From positions 1-64,000 of the forward strand of contig JACJXK010000011.1 in assembly GCA_020636675.1 (NCBI GenBank): a stretch of 64,000 nucleotides of DNA, in the 5' to 3' direction. Below, in pieces: positions 42,827-50,942 of the stretch. Numbering within the stretch: the stretch's first letter is position 1; each line of letters starts with the position of its first letter. The notes beneath the pieces were generated by a model, which had not been told where the DNA came from, did no database searches, and was given only the letters and a program-made list of their open reading frames with translations. The position numbers and the translations under genes were made by a program. This DNA comes from Prevotellaceae bacterium (lineage in GTDB: Bacteria > Bacteroidota > Bacteroidia > Bacteroidales > Paludibacteraceae).

Positions 42827-43758
42827 ATGAAAAAGAAATTCACAAAATATTTATTGCTGTTGCCGGTTGCAATTGCATGCTTATATACCTACTCCCCAAA
42901 GCAGGGATACTCCCCCAAGCAGGGAATGTGGCCATAACAAAAACGAATTTTTCGGACGACATATTCCGCCAATATGTACAGGAGCATTTCGACAAAGACC
43001 AAAACGGCATACTTTCGGATGCGGAACTCTCTTCAGTTACAGAGATAATCTTAGTAGACACGATAGTGGTGTTGGATGATACGGTTGTGGACACTACGGT
43101 TGTGGCGATGGACACTGAATATCCGATAATTGTTCCTGAAACGAAAATCAAATCGTTGGCCGGCATAGAGTATTTCACCAATTTGACAAAACTTGATTGC
43201 AGGAATAATTCCATTTCGACGCTGGATGTGAGCAAGAACACCGCTTTGACAACGCTTGATTGTTCATATAATTCCATATCAACTCTGGATGTGAGCAAGA
43301 ACACCGCTTTGACAACGCTTGTTTGTTCTTTTAATTCTCTGTCAACTCTGGATGTGAGCAAGAACACCGCTTTGACAACGCTTGATTGCGGTGAGAATTC
43401 CATATCGACGCTGGATGTGAGAAACAACACCGCGTTGACAGAGCTTTGTTATTCTGATCAGCATTTAGAAGACTGCAAAAAAATCTTCACCAAAGATGGT
43501 GTCTTCAAACTGGACATGAGAGAAGTGGTTGGGGTAGAGAATATTGATTCCATCTCGGTAGACTTCGGGGGTACGGTAAAGAGTTACGAAGACGGCATTG
43601 TAACGTTCTCTTCATATATAAGATTCATTAATTCATTTACATGGCGCGCCCGACAAATCCAGAGAGGAGGAATATGGATGCAAACCCATAACGGTTGCCT
43701 AATTATACAAAAAAAACGATATGTCTCTTACACACTTTACTTTTGCCGGCCTTTTTGA
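42827..43758 (+). pseudogene. Secreted leucine-rich-repeat protein gene, frameshifted after the signal peptide
   Basis: ATG 42827 opens a signal peptide (MKKKFTKYLLLLPVAIACLY), but that frame stops at 42936. The mature protein continues in a different frame: an EF-hand-like DKDQNGILSDAEL near 43003, then four 21-residue leucine-rich repeats (LDVSKNTALTTLDC type) and a C-terminal region to TGA 43758. The frame changes within an 18-base tandem duplication (TACTCCCCAAAGCAGGGA followed by TACTCCCCCAAGCAGGGA) whose C-runs differ by one. The C-terminus lacks a T9SS domain and looks eroded. It is either a pseudogene or a gene that switches by C-tract slippage. Confidence 0.7.
43213..43440 (+). repeat. 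63-bp tandem DNA repeat encoding leucine-rich repeats
   Basis: CTGGATGTGAGCAAGAACAC recurs at 43222, 43285 and 43348, and with small changes at 43411: an exact 63-base period. The middle units are almost identical in DNA, so they were duplicated or homogenised recently. Confidence 0.85.
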
Positions 43759-43904
43759 GATTCATAACGAATTGTATGGACAACTTGATAACAACAGTTA
43801 TTTTTGGAACATTATGAGAGGCGAGGATATATTGCCTTAGAGCTGGGACTACTTTCAACTTGGGAAGCAAAAGAGGCCTCGCTTATCAAAGAGCCAGATA
43901 GTAG

Positions 43905-44084
43905 CAAAAAGCCTTCGCATCCAAAATCCAAATCGATTTCCAAAGATGCGGAGGGTCTGTCAACGATATGGGTCAAAAGAGCAAGGCCTATGATACGGAG
44001 GACAAGAAACTCACAAATGCCAACTTCACGTGCCCGGGCGTGAACAACGAAATTCCTGAGGGATTAACATTAAGACACAATTGA
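43905..44084 (+). pseudogene. Decayed coding fragment downstream of the LRR gene
   Basis: Between an in-frame TAG and TGA 44082-44084 lies a 59-codon frame with protein-like composition: QRCGGSVNDMGQKSKAYDTE, then DKKLTNANFTCPGVNNEIPE, then GLTLRHN. It has no good start and no recognised family. The 470 bases from the LRR stop to the terminator at 44228 show other short broken frames. I read the region as eroded remains of a longer reading frame, perhaps the lost end of the LRR protein. Confidence 0.3.
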
Positions 44085-44227
44085 CCAAAACGGAGAGCCA
44101 GAGGTTTTACCAACATCGACAACTTTATAGATATGGCATACTTCGTCTGTGGCAAACTTAAATTCGATTACCCATACGATTTATAAAGCAAAAATAGAAC
44201 CGCTCCTTTGCATTATTATTGAAATAG

Positions 44228-44262
44228 CAAGCCCGGACTGAAACGCATTCGGTCCGGGCTTG
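44228..44262. terminator. Hairpin terminator
   Basis: CAAGCCCGGAC and GTCCGGGCTTG form an 11-bp stem. It lies 58 bases past the minus-strand gene at 44321 and also closes the eroded plus-strand region. T-tracts are weak on both sides. Confidence 0.65.
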
Positions 44263-44320
44263 ATGTTATATGGGATTGAACAAACTGTATCAAAGAAACG
44301 ACGGTCTGTCCAACAGACAA

Positions 44321-45907
44321 TCACTCGCACCGCCAGCTCCCCACCGTTCCCGTCTCGGACGAGAAGCCGCAACCTATCTTATGGACAGGACGTCTGTCTC
44401 CCTCGTACTCACAGGCGTAGCCCTTGGCTTCTATCTGTGCGAGTGCCTCGTCGGCGGTACCGTCGAGCTTGAACTCGAAGATGAAGATGTCATTGTCCGT
44501 CTCCACCACGCAGTCCACGCGGCCTTCGCTCTGCTGCTTCTCCACAAACACGGTGTAGATGCTCACCATTCGGAGCAACAGGTAGAATGTATACTGGAAG
44601 TAGCGTTCACGCTCCCGCTCATCGTCCTTGCGGCGCATGGTATACGGGATGCTGGACAAGAAAGAGGTGAGCAGGCGGCGGAACTTCTCCAAGTCTGCCT
44701 CCTCCAGCGCATCGACGGTATCCTGCACCCACGCCTCCTGACTCTCCTTCGCTTCCAGATAATCGGCCGCAAGAAGAGTGACAAAGCCCTTCTTCACCTC
44801 ATCGTTCGGGAAGTCGAGCAGATAGGTATTTCGCCTCTGATTGTATTTCTTGATGGTGAGGTACCCGCTTTGGTAGATCATCGGCAGCGGACGCTCCACG
44901 TCCGCCTTGTAGTCGACGAACGACTGCGTGTCGTAGTATCGGCCCACCAGTTCGTTGATGTTCTCGTTGCAGTGGCGCAGCAGGCGCACCAAGTAGGTCG
45001 GCGTGCCGGTACGAAACCAGTAGTCGTCTATTTTCATTTTGGCAAAGGCATTGATGATGCTGAACGGGTTATAGACGTCGGCCATCTCCTCGCTGAAGTG
45101 GTATCCGTCATACTGCCGTTTCAGCACGAGCCTCATCTCCTCCACGCTGCGGTGCTGCTTCCCCGCCAGCTCGGCAATCGGCTCGGCGAAGACCGTGTGC
45201 AGCTCCTCCTTGGTGATGCCGCAAAGCGTCTCGTAACGAGCATCCATGCTGATGTCGTTCGGTTGGTTGAAGCCGCTGAACACGCTCACCTGAGAAAACT
45301 TGGTGACACCCGTGAGCAACACGAACTTCAGATTTTCGTCCGCCGCCTTGAACACACCATAGAAGCCTTTCAGTACATCGCGGTACCAATCTTCCAACCT
45401 CTTCTTCACATTATTGATGACGATGGTATCGCCCGCATCCATCACGTCGAGCAACGGTTTGTCATATTCGTCAACCAGGACCACGGCACGGCGACCCGTC
45501 TTTTCGTAGGCCGCCTTCAGCAAATCGGCGAAGCGGTCGCCGATGGTAGAGCTGTTTCTATTCCTTCCATAAATGTCTTCGTGATCGGCCACAAACTTCT
45601 CCAGCGTCTTTTCCAAGGCATCCGGAGCAGAGAAATTCTGTTTCCCGAAATCGAGATGGAACACCGGATATTCCAGCCACTCCTTTTCGAGAGAATCGAT
45701 GGCGAAACCCTTGAAAAGCTCCTTCCTCCCCAAGAAATAGTTCTTCAACGTGGAGACCAGCAACGATTTTCCGAAGCGGCGCGGACGGCTCAGAAAATAG
45801 ACACTGCCATTTTGAACCAAGTCATAAACAAGTTTTGTCTTGTCCACATAGACATATCCTTCTTCGATAATCCTCTCGAAGCTCTGTATTCCTATCGGGT
45901 ATTTCAT
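44321..45907 (-). CDS. AAA-ATPase-like / PD-(D/E)XK nuclease superfamily protein
   Basis: A 528-residue protein of a family abundant in Bacteroidota. The N-terminal AAA-ATPase-like domain begins YPIGIQSFERIIEEGYVYVD with the P-loop SRPRRFGKSLLVSTLK near residue 43 and Walker B AVVLVDEYDKPLLD near 137. A PD-(D/E)XK nuclease-like domain ends the protein: GRVDCVVETDNDIFIFEFKL near 455, where D and E-x-K are the probable catalytic residues. Function is not established; links to mobile elements or defence have been proposed for relatives. ATG 45913 is an alternative start two codons upstream. The gene stands alone. Confidence 0.85.
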   Translation of the reverse strand: MKYPIGIQSFERIIEEGYVYVDKTKLVYDLVQNGSVYFLSRPRRFGKSLLVSTLKNYFLGRKELFKGFAIDSLEKEWLEYPVFHLDFGKQNFSAPDALEKTLEKFVADHEDIYGRNRNSSTIGDRFADLLKAAYEKTGRRAVVLVDEYDKPLLDVMDAGDTIVINNVKKRLEDWYRDVLKGFYGVFKAADENLKFVLLTGVTKFSQVSVFSGFNQPNDISMDARYETLCGITKEELHTVFAEPIAELAGKQHRSVEEMRLVLKRQYDGYHFSEEMADVYNPFSIINAFAKMKIDDYWFRTGTPTYLVRLLRHCNENINELVGRYYDTQSFVDYKADVERPLPMIYQSGYLTIKKYNQRRNTYLLDFPNDEVKKGFVTLLAADYLEAKESQEAWVQDTVDALEEADLEKFRRLLTSFLSSIPYTMRRKDDERERERYFQYTFYLLLRMVSIYTVFVEKQQSEGRVDCVVETDNDIFIFEFKLDGTADEALAQIEAKGYACEYEGDRRPVHKIGCGFSSETGTVGSWRCE

Positions 45908-45974
45908 ACGCATTCCTCTTGATGTTTACGCAAAGATACAAAATAAGTTCGTGACATAAACCCTTGTGTTTTTT

Positions 45975-45982
45975 TATATTTG
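45975..45982 (+). promoter_or_regulatory. Possible -7 element upstream of the aldehyde dehydrogenase
   Basis: TATATTTG fits TAnnTTTG. The leader to ATG 46147 would be about 160 bases. No good -33 box was found. Confidence 0.4.
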
Positions 45983-46146
45983 CATCGGCGCAAGATACAC
46001 ATTGGCAAAGAATATAATCCGTCCAGCCTTACTTTTCTTGAAAGGAAAATCACACAATCTCCGACAAGAAAACATCATGCGACACGAACAACACAATAGC
46101 TTATTAACGTTAATTATAAAACACCAAATCATTTCATTCTTTCAAC

Positions 46147-47529
46147 ATGACAACAGAAAACACTTCAGAAGAGAAAATAACGGAGATAGTCTCGCTTCAG
46201 AACGCATTCTTCCACAAAGGAAATACGTTGAGCAATGAATTCAGGAAAGAGATGTTGCTCCGTCTACAGAAAGCGATTTCCGACAGGGAAGAGAGAATAT
46301 ACGAAGCATTATGGACAGACCTCCACAAATCGAAGGAAGAGGCCTACCTTACAGAAATAAGCATAGTACAGAGCGAGGTAAAGAATCACCTTCACCACCT
46401 CAGTTCCTGGTTAAAACCGCAACGACGCCACACCCCTCTGAAGATGATGCCGGCCTCAAGCAGAATCATCAAAGAGCCACTAGGATGCGCCCTCATCATA
46501 TCACCATGGAACTACCCCGTACAATTGCTGCTCAATCCGCTGGTAGGATGCATCTCAGCAGGATGCTGCGCCATAATGAAACCATCCCCATATGTTCCTC
46601 ACGTCTCCGCCGTCATCGGCGAAATGATCCGTGAGACATTCGACGAGCAACACATCGCCGTAGTACAAGGAGATAGGGTGGTCAATGCACAACTACTCAA
46701 CCAACGGTTTGACATCATCTTCTTCACCGGCAGCCCTACGCTAGGCAGAAAAGTCATGGAAGCAGCCGCCAAGCACCTCACTCCCGTCATCTTGGAGCTA
46801 GGAGGCAAAAGTCCTTGCATCGTAGATGAAGAGGCCAATATTAAAGTGGCGGCCCGCCGTGTGGCATGGGGAAAAACTCTTAACGCCGGACAGACCTGCG
46901 TCGCACCCGATTATCTGCTGATCCATGAGTCACAGGAAGAAAATTTCATTCTCGAATTTGGCAATGCCATCCGCCAACTGCACGGCAACCGAGTACAAGA
47001 AAGCAGACACTACGGCCGTATGGTCTCCGATAAGGCATTCGACCGCGTTGCCGCCTATCTTCACGACGGAACAATAGTGAGCGGCGGACACACAGACAGG
47101 AACGACAGGTATATTGAGCCCACACTACTGACCAACGTTCCAAAGGAAGCCCTAGTCATGCAAGAGGAGATATTCGGACCTATACTACCCATGATAAAAT
47201 TTTCCGAGACAGAAGAAGCCATCCAATTCATCAACAAAAGGGAGAAGCCATTAGCTCTCTACTATTTCGGAAAGAAAAAGAAAGGCGAAGATATATTGAG
47301 ATTCACTTCTTCCGGCGGGGCATGCATCAACGACGTCATCATGCACTTGGCAAACGAAGACGTACCGTTCGGCGGCGTAGGCAACTCCGGCATGGGAAAA
47401 TACCATGGGAAAGAGAGCTTCAATGCCTTCTCGCACGACAAAGCTGTCATACAAACCCCAATCTACATCGACCTATCCTTCCGATATATGCCATATAAAG
47501 CATTTCGATGGATAAAGAAACTCTTATAG
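46147..47529 (+). CDS. Aldehyde dehydrogenase, class 3-like
   Basis: A 460-residue NAD(P)-dependent aldehyde dehydrogenase. SPWNYPVQLLLNPLVGCISA near residue 115 forms part of the cofactor site, FFTGSPTLGRKVM near 195 the glycine turn, and ILELGGKSPCIVD near 217 the general-base Glu. The catalytic Cys251 is in LNAGQTCVAPDY. EEIFGPILPMI and GVGNSGMGKYHGKESFNAFS are the usual C-terminal regions. The shorter length and the C-terminal hydrophobic segment match class 3 enzymes that oxidise fatty or aromatic aldehydes. The in vivo substrate is unknown. Confidence 0.92.
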   Translation: MTTENTSEEKITEIVSLQNAFFHKGNTLSNEFRKEMLLRLQKAISDREERIYEALWTDLHKSKEEAYLTEISIVQSEVKNHLHHLSSWLKPQRRHTPLKMMPASSRIIKEPLGCALIISPWNYPVQLLLNPLVGCISAGCCAIMKPSPYVPHVSAVIGEMIRETFDEQHIAVVQGDRVVNAQLLNQRFDIIFFTGSPTLGRKVMEAAAKHLTPVILELGGKSPCIVDEEANIKVAARRVAWGKTLNAGQTCVAPDYLLIHESQEENFILEFGNAIRQLHGNRVQESRHYGRMVSDKAFDRVAAYLHDGTIVSGGHTDRNDRYIEPTLLTNVPKEALVMQEEIFGPILPMIKFSETEEAIQFINKREKPLALYYFGKKKKGEDILRFTSSGGACINDVIMHLANEDVPFGGVGNSGMGKYHGKESFNAFSHDKAVIQTPIYIDLSFRYMPYKAFRWIKKLL

Positions 47530-47771
47530 TAATATCAACAAATTGTGACGATTTTGATAAATGCGGTGGAAATCATCTCTTGGTCTGGCATAAGAGCCTG
47601 CCCCATTTTGATTAGGAAGCATTCACTCAAGATATTTCTTACTTTACCAAATTGTTTTTTACAACCACACGATTCAGAGTCAAAAATATTTTTTGAAAAT
47701 TTTAATTTTAAGCAAACCGGATTTAAAATCAATTGTAGTAATTTTACCATTTTTATAAAACTTATATAAAT

Positions 47772-48383
47772 ATGAGAAAACTCGGGTTATTATTATGTGT
47801 CATTTTCCTCTTCTTGGGAAATGTATTTGCTCAGAAAAGAGCTCTGATTGTGATTGACATCCAAAACGACTACTTCAAGGGTGGAGCCATGGAGCTAGTA
47901 GGATCTGACGAAGCTGCGGCCAACGCAGAAAAGGTGATAGAAGATTTTCGAAAAAACAAACTTCCAGTAATCTACATCCAGCACATCTCCGAATACGAAG
48001 GAGCCACGTTCTTCCTACCCAACACAGATGGAAACAAAATAAACAATTCGGTGAAACCCGCAAAAAACGACAAAATCATCATCAAGCATTATCCTAACAG
48101 CTTCAAGAATACAGAATTGCTGGAATATCTACAGAAGAACAAGGTTGAAGAGTTGGTAATAGTAGGCATGATGACCCATATGTGCGTGGAGGCCACCACC
48201 AGAGCAGCCAGCGACCTAGGCTATAAATGCACACTATTGAGCGACGCCTGCGCCACCCGTGACGTGGAGTACGAAGGAGTCGTCGTCCCCGCCAAGTTCG
48301 TACAGGCAGCTTATCTCTCCGCACTGAATGGTGCATACGCCACCATCATCAAAACGAAAGATTTTTCATTAGGGAAGAGATGA
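47772..48383 (+). CDS. Exported isochorismatase-fold cysteine hydrolase
   Basis: A 203-residue protein of the isochorismatase/nicotinamidase superfamily. The triad is visible: Asp29 in VIDIQNDYF, Lys105 in IIIKHYPNSF and Cys138 in MMTHMCVEATTRAA. A signal peptide (MRKLGLLLCVIFLFLGNVFA, cut before Gln21) precedes the enzyme, so it should act in the periplasm. That is unusual, as most relatives are cytoplasmic. The substrate is unknown; the proximity to ALDH may be accidental. A terminator lies right after the gene. Confidence 0.88.
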   Translation: MRKLGLLLCVIFLFLGNVFAQKRALIVIDIQNDYFKGGAMELVGSDEAAANAEKVIEDFRKNKLPVIYIQHISEYEGATFFLPNTDGNKINNSVKPAKNDKIIIKHYPNSFKNTELLEYLQKNKVEELVIVGMMTHMCVEATTRAASDLGYKCTLLSDACATRDVEYEGVVVPAKFVQAAYLSALNGAYATIIKTKDFSLGKR

Positions 48384-48394
48384 TTCGGGAAAAA

Positions 48395-48446
48395 GCCGGA
48401 GAAGCTCCGTATGTTCATTCCACACAGTGCTTCTCCGTCTTTTTTT
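48395..48446 (+). terminator. Terminator after the isochorismatase-fold gene
   Basis: GGAGAAGC (48398-48405) pairs with GCTTCTCC (48429-48436), followed by GTCTTTTTTT. Confidence 0.8.
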
Positions 48447-48520
48447 CATCCGAAACCAAACGGCCGCACCTACCTTAAAAACAAAAATTCTACATTCCTC
48501 CAAAATAAACACATTTTTCC

Positions 48521-48553
48521 TTGACTCGTACCTTAGGTCTACATTTACCTTTG
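48521..48553 (+). promoter_or_regulatory. MerR-type promoter and operator of the regulator gene
   Basis: TTGAC at 48521-48525 and TACCTTTG at 48546-48553 form a Bacteroidota promoter with 20 bases between. The spacer holds ACCTTAGGT (48530-48538), a 4-1-4 dyad like those bound by MerR proteins inside their target promoters. It lies 25 bases upstream of the MerR gene, so autoregulation is likely. Confidence 0.6.
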
Positions 48554-48578
48554 TATCCGAAAGCAATGCGCAAAGCTT

Positions 48579-49415
48579 ATGAATGAATACAAAATCAAAT
48601 TAAAAATCGGCGAGTTTTCCAAACTGTGCAGAGTCACGGTCAAGACGCTAAGACATTACGAAAAGATTGGGCTACTCTCACCCCACGAGGTGGACGAGTG
48701 GACAGGATACCGCTATTACGAGGTAGACCAGATGGCGTGGATGAACCGCATCCATCTGCTGAAAGAGCTGGGATTCAACCTCGAATCCATCAAAGGACTC
48801 TTTGATGATGGAAAGGTTTTACCTAGTTTAGAACAGATCCAGTCTCAAATAAAAGAGAGCCAAGCGGAACTTCAACGGATGCAACGGCGAATAATCGAAC
48901 TCGACAGACTAAAGGAACGAGCCATAAAAAAGGAAAAAATGGAGAACATACACATCAAACCATTGCCGGCAGCCATCGTTGCCAGCTACCGCAAACATGT
49001 CAAAAGTTACCAAGAACTGTTCGAACTCTGCCCGAACGTCATTGGTCCGGAAATGCAACGTGCGGGTTGCGTCTGCCCTAAAGAGACGGAGTACTGCTAC
49101 ACCATCGACCACAACAAAAACTTCGACGAGGGCGACATTGACTTGGAATATTGCGAGGTAGTGGAAGCACGCTGCCCGGAGACGGACACACTGAAGTTCA
49201 AGGAGATTCCGTTCATAGAAACAGCTGTCTGCTATAACCATTACGGCCCATACAGCAAGCTGCCTCAATCGTTCGAGAAACTTTTCGCCTATTTACAGGA
49301 GAATGGATATGAGATTATCGACGATCCTAGATTCTGCTACATAGACGGCATTTGGAACAAAGAGTCAGAAGAAGATTGGCTGACTGAGATTCAGGTTCCC
49401 GCCAAGAAGAAATAA
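48579..49415 (+). CDS. MerR-family regulator with GyrI-like effector domain
   Basis: A 278-residue regulator. The MerR helix-turn-helix domain occupies about residues 5-75: KIGEFSKLCRVTVKTLRHYE, then IGLLSPHEVDEWTGYRYYEV. A dimerisation helix follows at about 80-115 (LEQIQSQIKESQAELQRMQR). Residues 125-275 form a GyrI-like/SOUL-type ligand-binding domain (IKPLPAAIVASYRKHVKSYQ, then AVCYNHYGPYSKL and DGIWNKESEEDWLTEIQVP), as in multidrug-sensing BmrR-type proteins. The ligand and targets are unknown. The promoter carries a MerR-type dyad. Confidence 0.88.
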   Translation: MNEYKIKLKIGEFSKLCRVTVKTLRHYEKIGLLSPHEVDEWTGYRYYEVDQMAWMNRIHLLKELGFNLESIKGLFDDGKVLPSLEQIQSQIKESQAELQRMQRRIIELDRLKERAIKKEKMENIHIKPLPAAIVASYRKHVKSYQELFELCPNVIGPEMQRAGCVCPKETEYCYTIDHNKNFDEGDIDLEYCEVVEARCPETDTLKFKEIPFIETAVCYNHYGPYSKLPQSFEKLFAYLQENGYEIIDDPRFCYIDGIWNKESEEDWLTEIQVPAKKK

Positions 49416-49438
49416 ACATTTCCTTCTCAAAAAAAGAC

Positions 49439-49480
49439 AATCCTTGCAAACGGATTTTAATATCCGATTTTGCAGGGATT
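49439..49480. terminator. Convergent terminator between the MerR and MBL-fold genes
   Basis: AATCCTTGCAAA and TTTTGCAGGGATT pair with one mismatch, and an inner GGAT/ATCC stem extends the hairpin. It can serve both convergent genes. Confidence 0.6.
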
Positions 49481-49496
49481 ATCGTTATCCGGCTAT

Positions 49497-50219
49497 TTAT
49501 TGCATCTGTCTAATCCTAACCTCCATTTCAGGCAACCGACCTACCAACTGTTGCACATCCGTTTCGCCATAATGATACGGATAAAGCACCTTCGGCTTAA
49601 TCATACGGGCAGCCGCCACAACCTGGTCTACCGTCATCGTATAAGGCTGGTTTGCTGGGATAAAAGCTATATCTATAGATTTCAGATCTGCCATTTCCGG
49701 TATTGCTTCCGTATCTGCGGCTATATAGATACTGGTGCCACCTATCGTCAGCACATATCCATTATCGCGCCCTTTAGTGTGAAATCCAGCATGTGCCGGC
49801 GTAGTGTTATATGCAGGGACGGCCTCGATCCTTATCTTCCCATCCATAGCAGACAAACAGTCCCCATTTTTCATGGATTTGCCAAGACCCAACGTTTGGA
49901 TGACTGATTCGTTTCCAACAACCTCCGTATCATTTTTCCTCAAACGAACTACAGACAACGTATCAAAATGATCTTCATGATCATGGGTAAACAGCAACAC
50001 ATCTGCGGTAGGATATTCAGAATAATCAGCAAAAAGAGAGGTTGGATCGACATAAATATGTCTGCCCTCATAAGTAAGCAACAATGATCCATGCTTAATA
50101 AATTCGATTTGCAAGTCGCTACCATCGGACAACCGAATCACATCCACCTCATTCTTCCGACTTGCACATGCCGAACAAACGGCAACAGTCAACAATAAGT
50201 AACAAATGTACTTTCTCAT
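49497..50219 (-). CDS. MBL-fold (UlaG-like) metal-dependent hydrolase, lipoprotein
   Basis: A 240-residue metallo-beta-lactamase-fold protein. The signal MRKYICYLLLTVAVCSACAS has a lipobox-like SAC, so it is probably a lipoprotein. The metal motif is LLFTHDHEDHFDTL (H-x-H-x-DH form) near residue 77. Later ligands occur in TPAHAGFH and YIAADTEAIPEM, and the end carries VLYPYHYGETD. This set matches the UlaG-like branch, which includes lactonases and phosphodiesterases. The exact reaction is unknown. The integrase remnant lies 45 bases upstream. Confidence 0.82.
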   Translation of the reverse strand: MRKYICYLLLTVAVCSACASRKNEVDVIRLSDGSDLQIEFIKHGSLLLTYEGRHIYVDPTSLFADYSEYPTADVLLFTHDHEDHFDTLSVVRLRKNDTEVVGNESVIQTLGLGKSMKNGDCLSAMDGKIRIEAVPAYNTTPAHAGFHTKGRDNGYVLTIGGTSIYIAADTEAIPEMADLKSIDIAFIPANQPYTMTVDQVVAAARMIKPKVLYPYHYGETDVQQLVGRLPEMEVRIRQMQ

Positions 50220-50264
50220 ATTCTCTTTTTTTCTGCAAATGTTGAAATAAAAATCCGTTTTCCA

Positions 50265-50642
50265 CTAAAAGGTTCGTCGTTTTTTCATCTTCATTCCTAC
50301 TTCTTTGAGGAAACAAAACAAATACAAAGAATGACGATTGCTTCCAACGAAAGACGGAACAAACAAACATAGCGACAGAACATTTTCTCGAAGTGGAGAG
50401 TAACGTTTTGAGTTGATAGAGAATATGATGCTGTCTATGTGAGCCCTTGCGTTTCTCCTGTTCTTGTATTGCTTTAGGATTTTGTTTACCCGTATTCGTT
50501 TGCGTTCCAGTCTATTTGTTACGGGGTTTTGGATGTAATATTCTATCTGCCAATCGTCCTTGTCGTACTCGTGCAGCCGAGCCGGAAGATAGTTGAAACC
50601 ATTTAGTGTGCTTGTGTTTTGAGAATCCTGACCTTTGGGCAT
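50265..50642 (-). pseudogene. N-terminal remnant of a tyrosine integrase next to tRNA-Arg
   Basis: A 125-codon frame whose first 80 residues (FNYLPARLHEYDKDDWQIEY, then RKRIRVNKILKQYKNRRNAR, then SINSK) match the N-terminal arm-binding part of Bacteroidota phage-type integrases. The core-binding and catalytic domains are missing; the final 45 residues look unrelated. It reads away from tRNA-Arg, 115 bases from its 3' end, the typical position of an integrase at a tRNA attachment site. It is probably all that remains of an integrated element. Confidence 0.65.
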
Positions 50643-50715
50643 TTTTTTATTGCTTAAAACGAAGTAATAAGCAATAAAGGTTGTCGCATTTGCGTCGCAT
50701 TTTCTCTTAAAATCC

Positions 50716-50751
50716 GAAAGGAAACCGAAGCTAACCGCTTGATTTCCTTTC
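50716..50751 (-). terminator. Hairpin terminator after tRNA-Arg
   Basis: GAAAGGAAA (50716-50724) and TTTCCTTTC (50743-50751) form a 9-bp stem, ending 5 bases past the tRNA 3' end, with T-rich sequence after it on the minus strand. Confidence 0.5.
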
Positions 50752-50756
50752 TTTAG

Positions 50757-50830
50757 TGATCGAGATGGGATTCGAACCCATGACCCACAGCTTAGAAGGC
50801 TGTTGCTCTATCCAGCTGAGCTACCCGACC
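50757..50830 (-). tRNA. tRNA-Arg (anticodon UCU)
   Basis: On the minus strand the gene begins GGTCGGGTAGCTCAGCTGG and ends CTCGATC plus discriminator A. All four stems form: acceptor GGTCGGG/CTCGATC with two G-U pairs, a D arm, the anticodon stem ACAGC/GCTGT with loop CTTCTAA (anticodon TCT), and the T arm with GGTTCGAATCC. The 3' CCA is not encoded. It reads codon AGA. An integrase remnant lies downstream. Confidence 0.95.
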
Positions 50831-50942
50831 ATCCTCATTTGTGGCTGCAAAGATACAGACATATCCGTTCTTTTGCAAGCTAAAAACACAAAAAATTGCA
50901 CATTTTTAGAAAAAAAATAGGTTTTCTCGTGTCCATAATTCA

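Noticed and set aside
43213..43440. Regular 63-bp repeats as a possible CRISPR array
   Set aside because: The repeats are contiguous without unique spacers, and they encode leucine-rich repeats in one frame.
44270..45922. 550-codon plus-strand open frame
   Set aside because: It is the exact antisense shadow of the AAA-ATPase/PD-(D/E)XK gene at 44321-45907, which has clear motifs. The plus-strand translation has none.
45966..46238. 90-codon frame overlapping the start of the aldehyde dehydrogenase
   Set aside because: It overlaps the predicted promoter and the beginning of a well-supported gene in another frame and has no recognisable content.
50757..50830. Search for an attachment-site duplicate of the tRNA-Arg 3' end in the window
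   Set aside because: I found no second copy of the T-arm and acceptor sequence by eye, so no element boundary is claimed.
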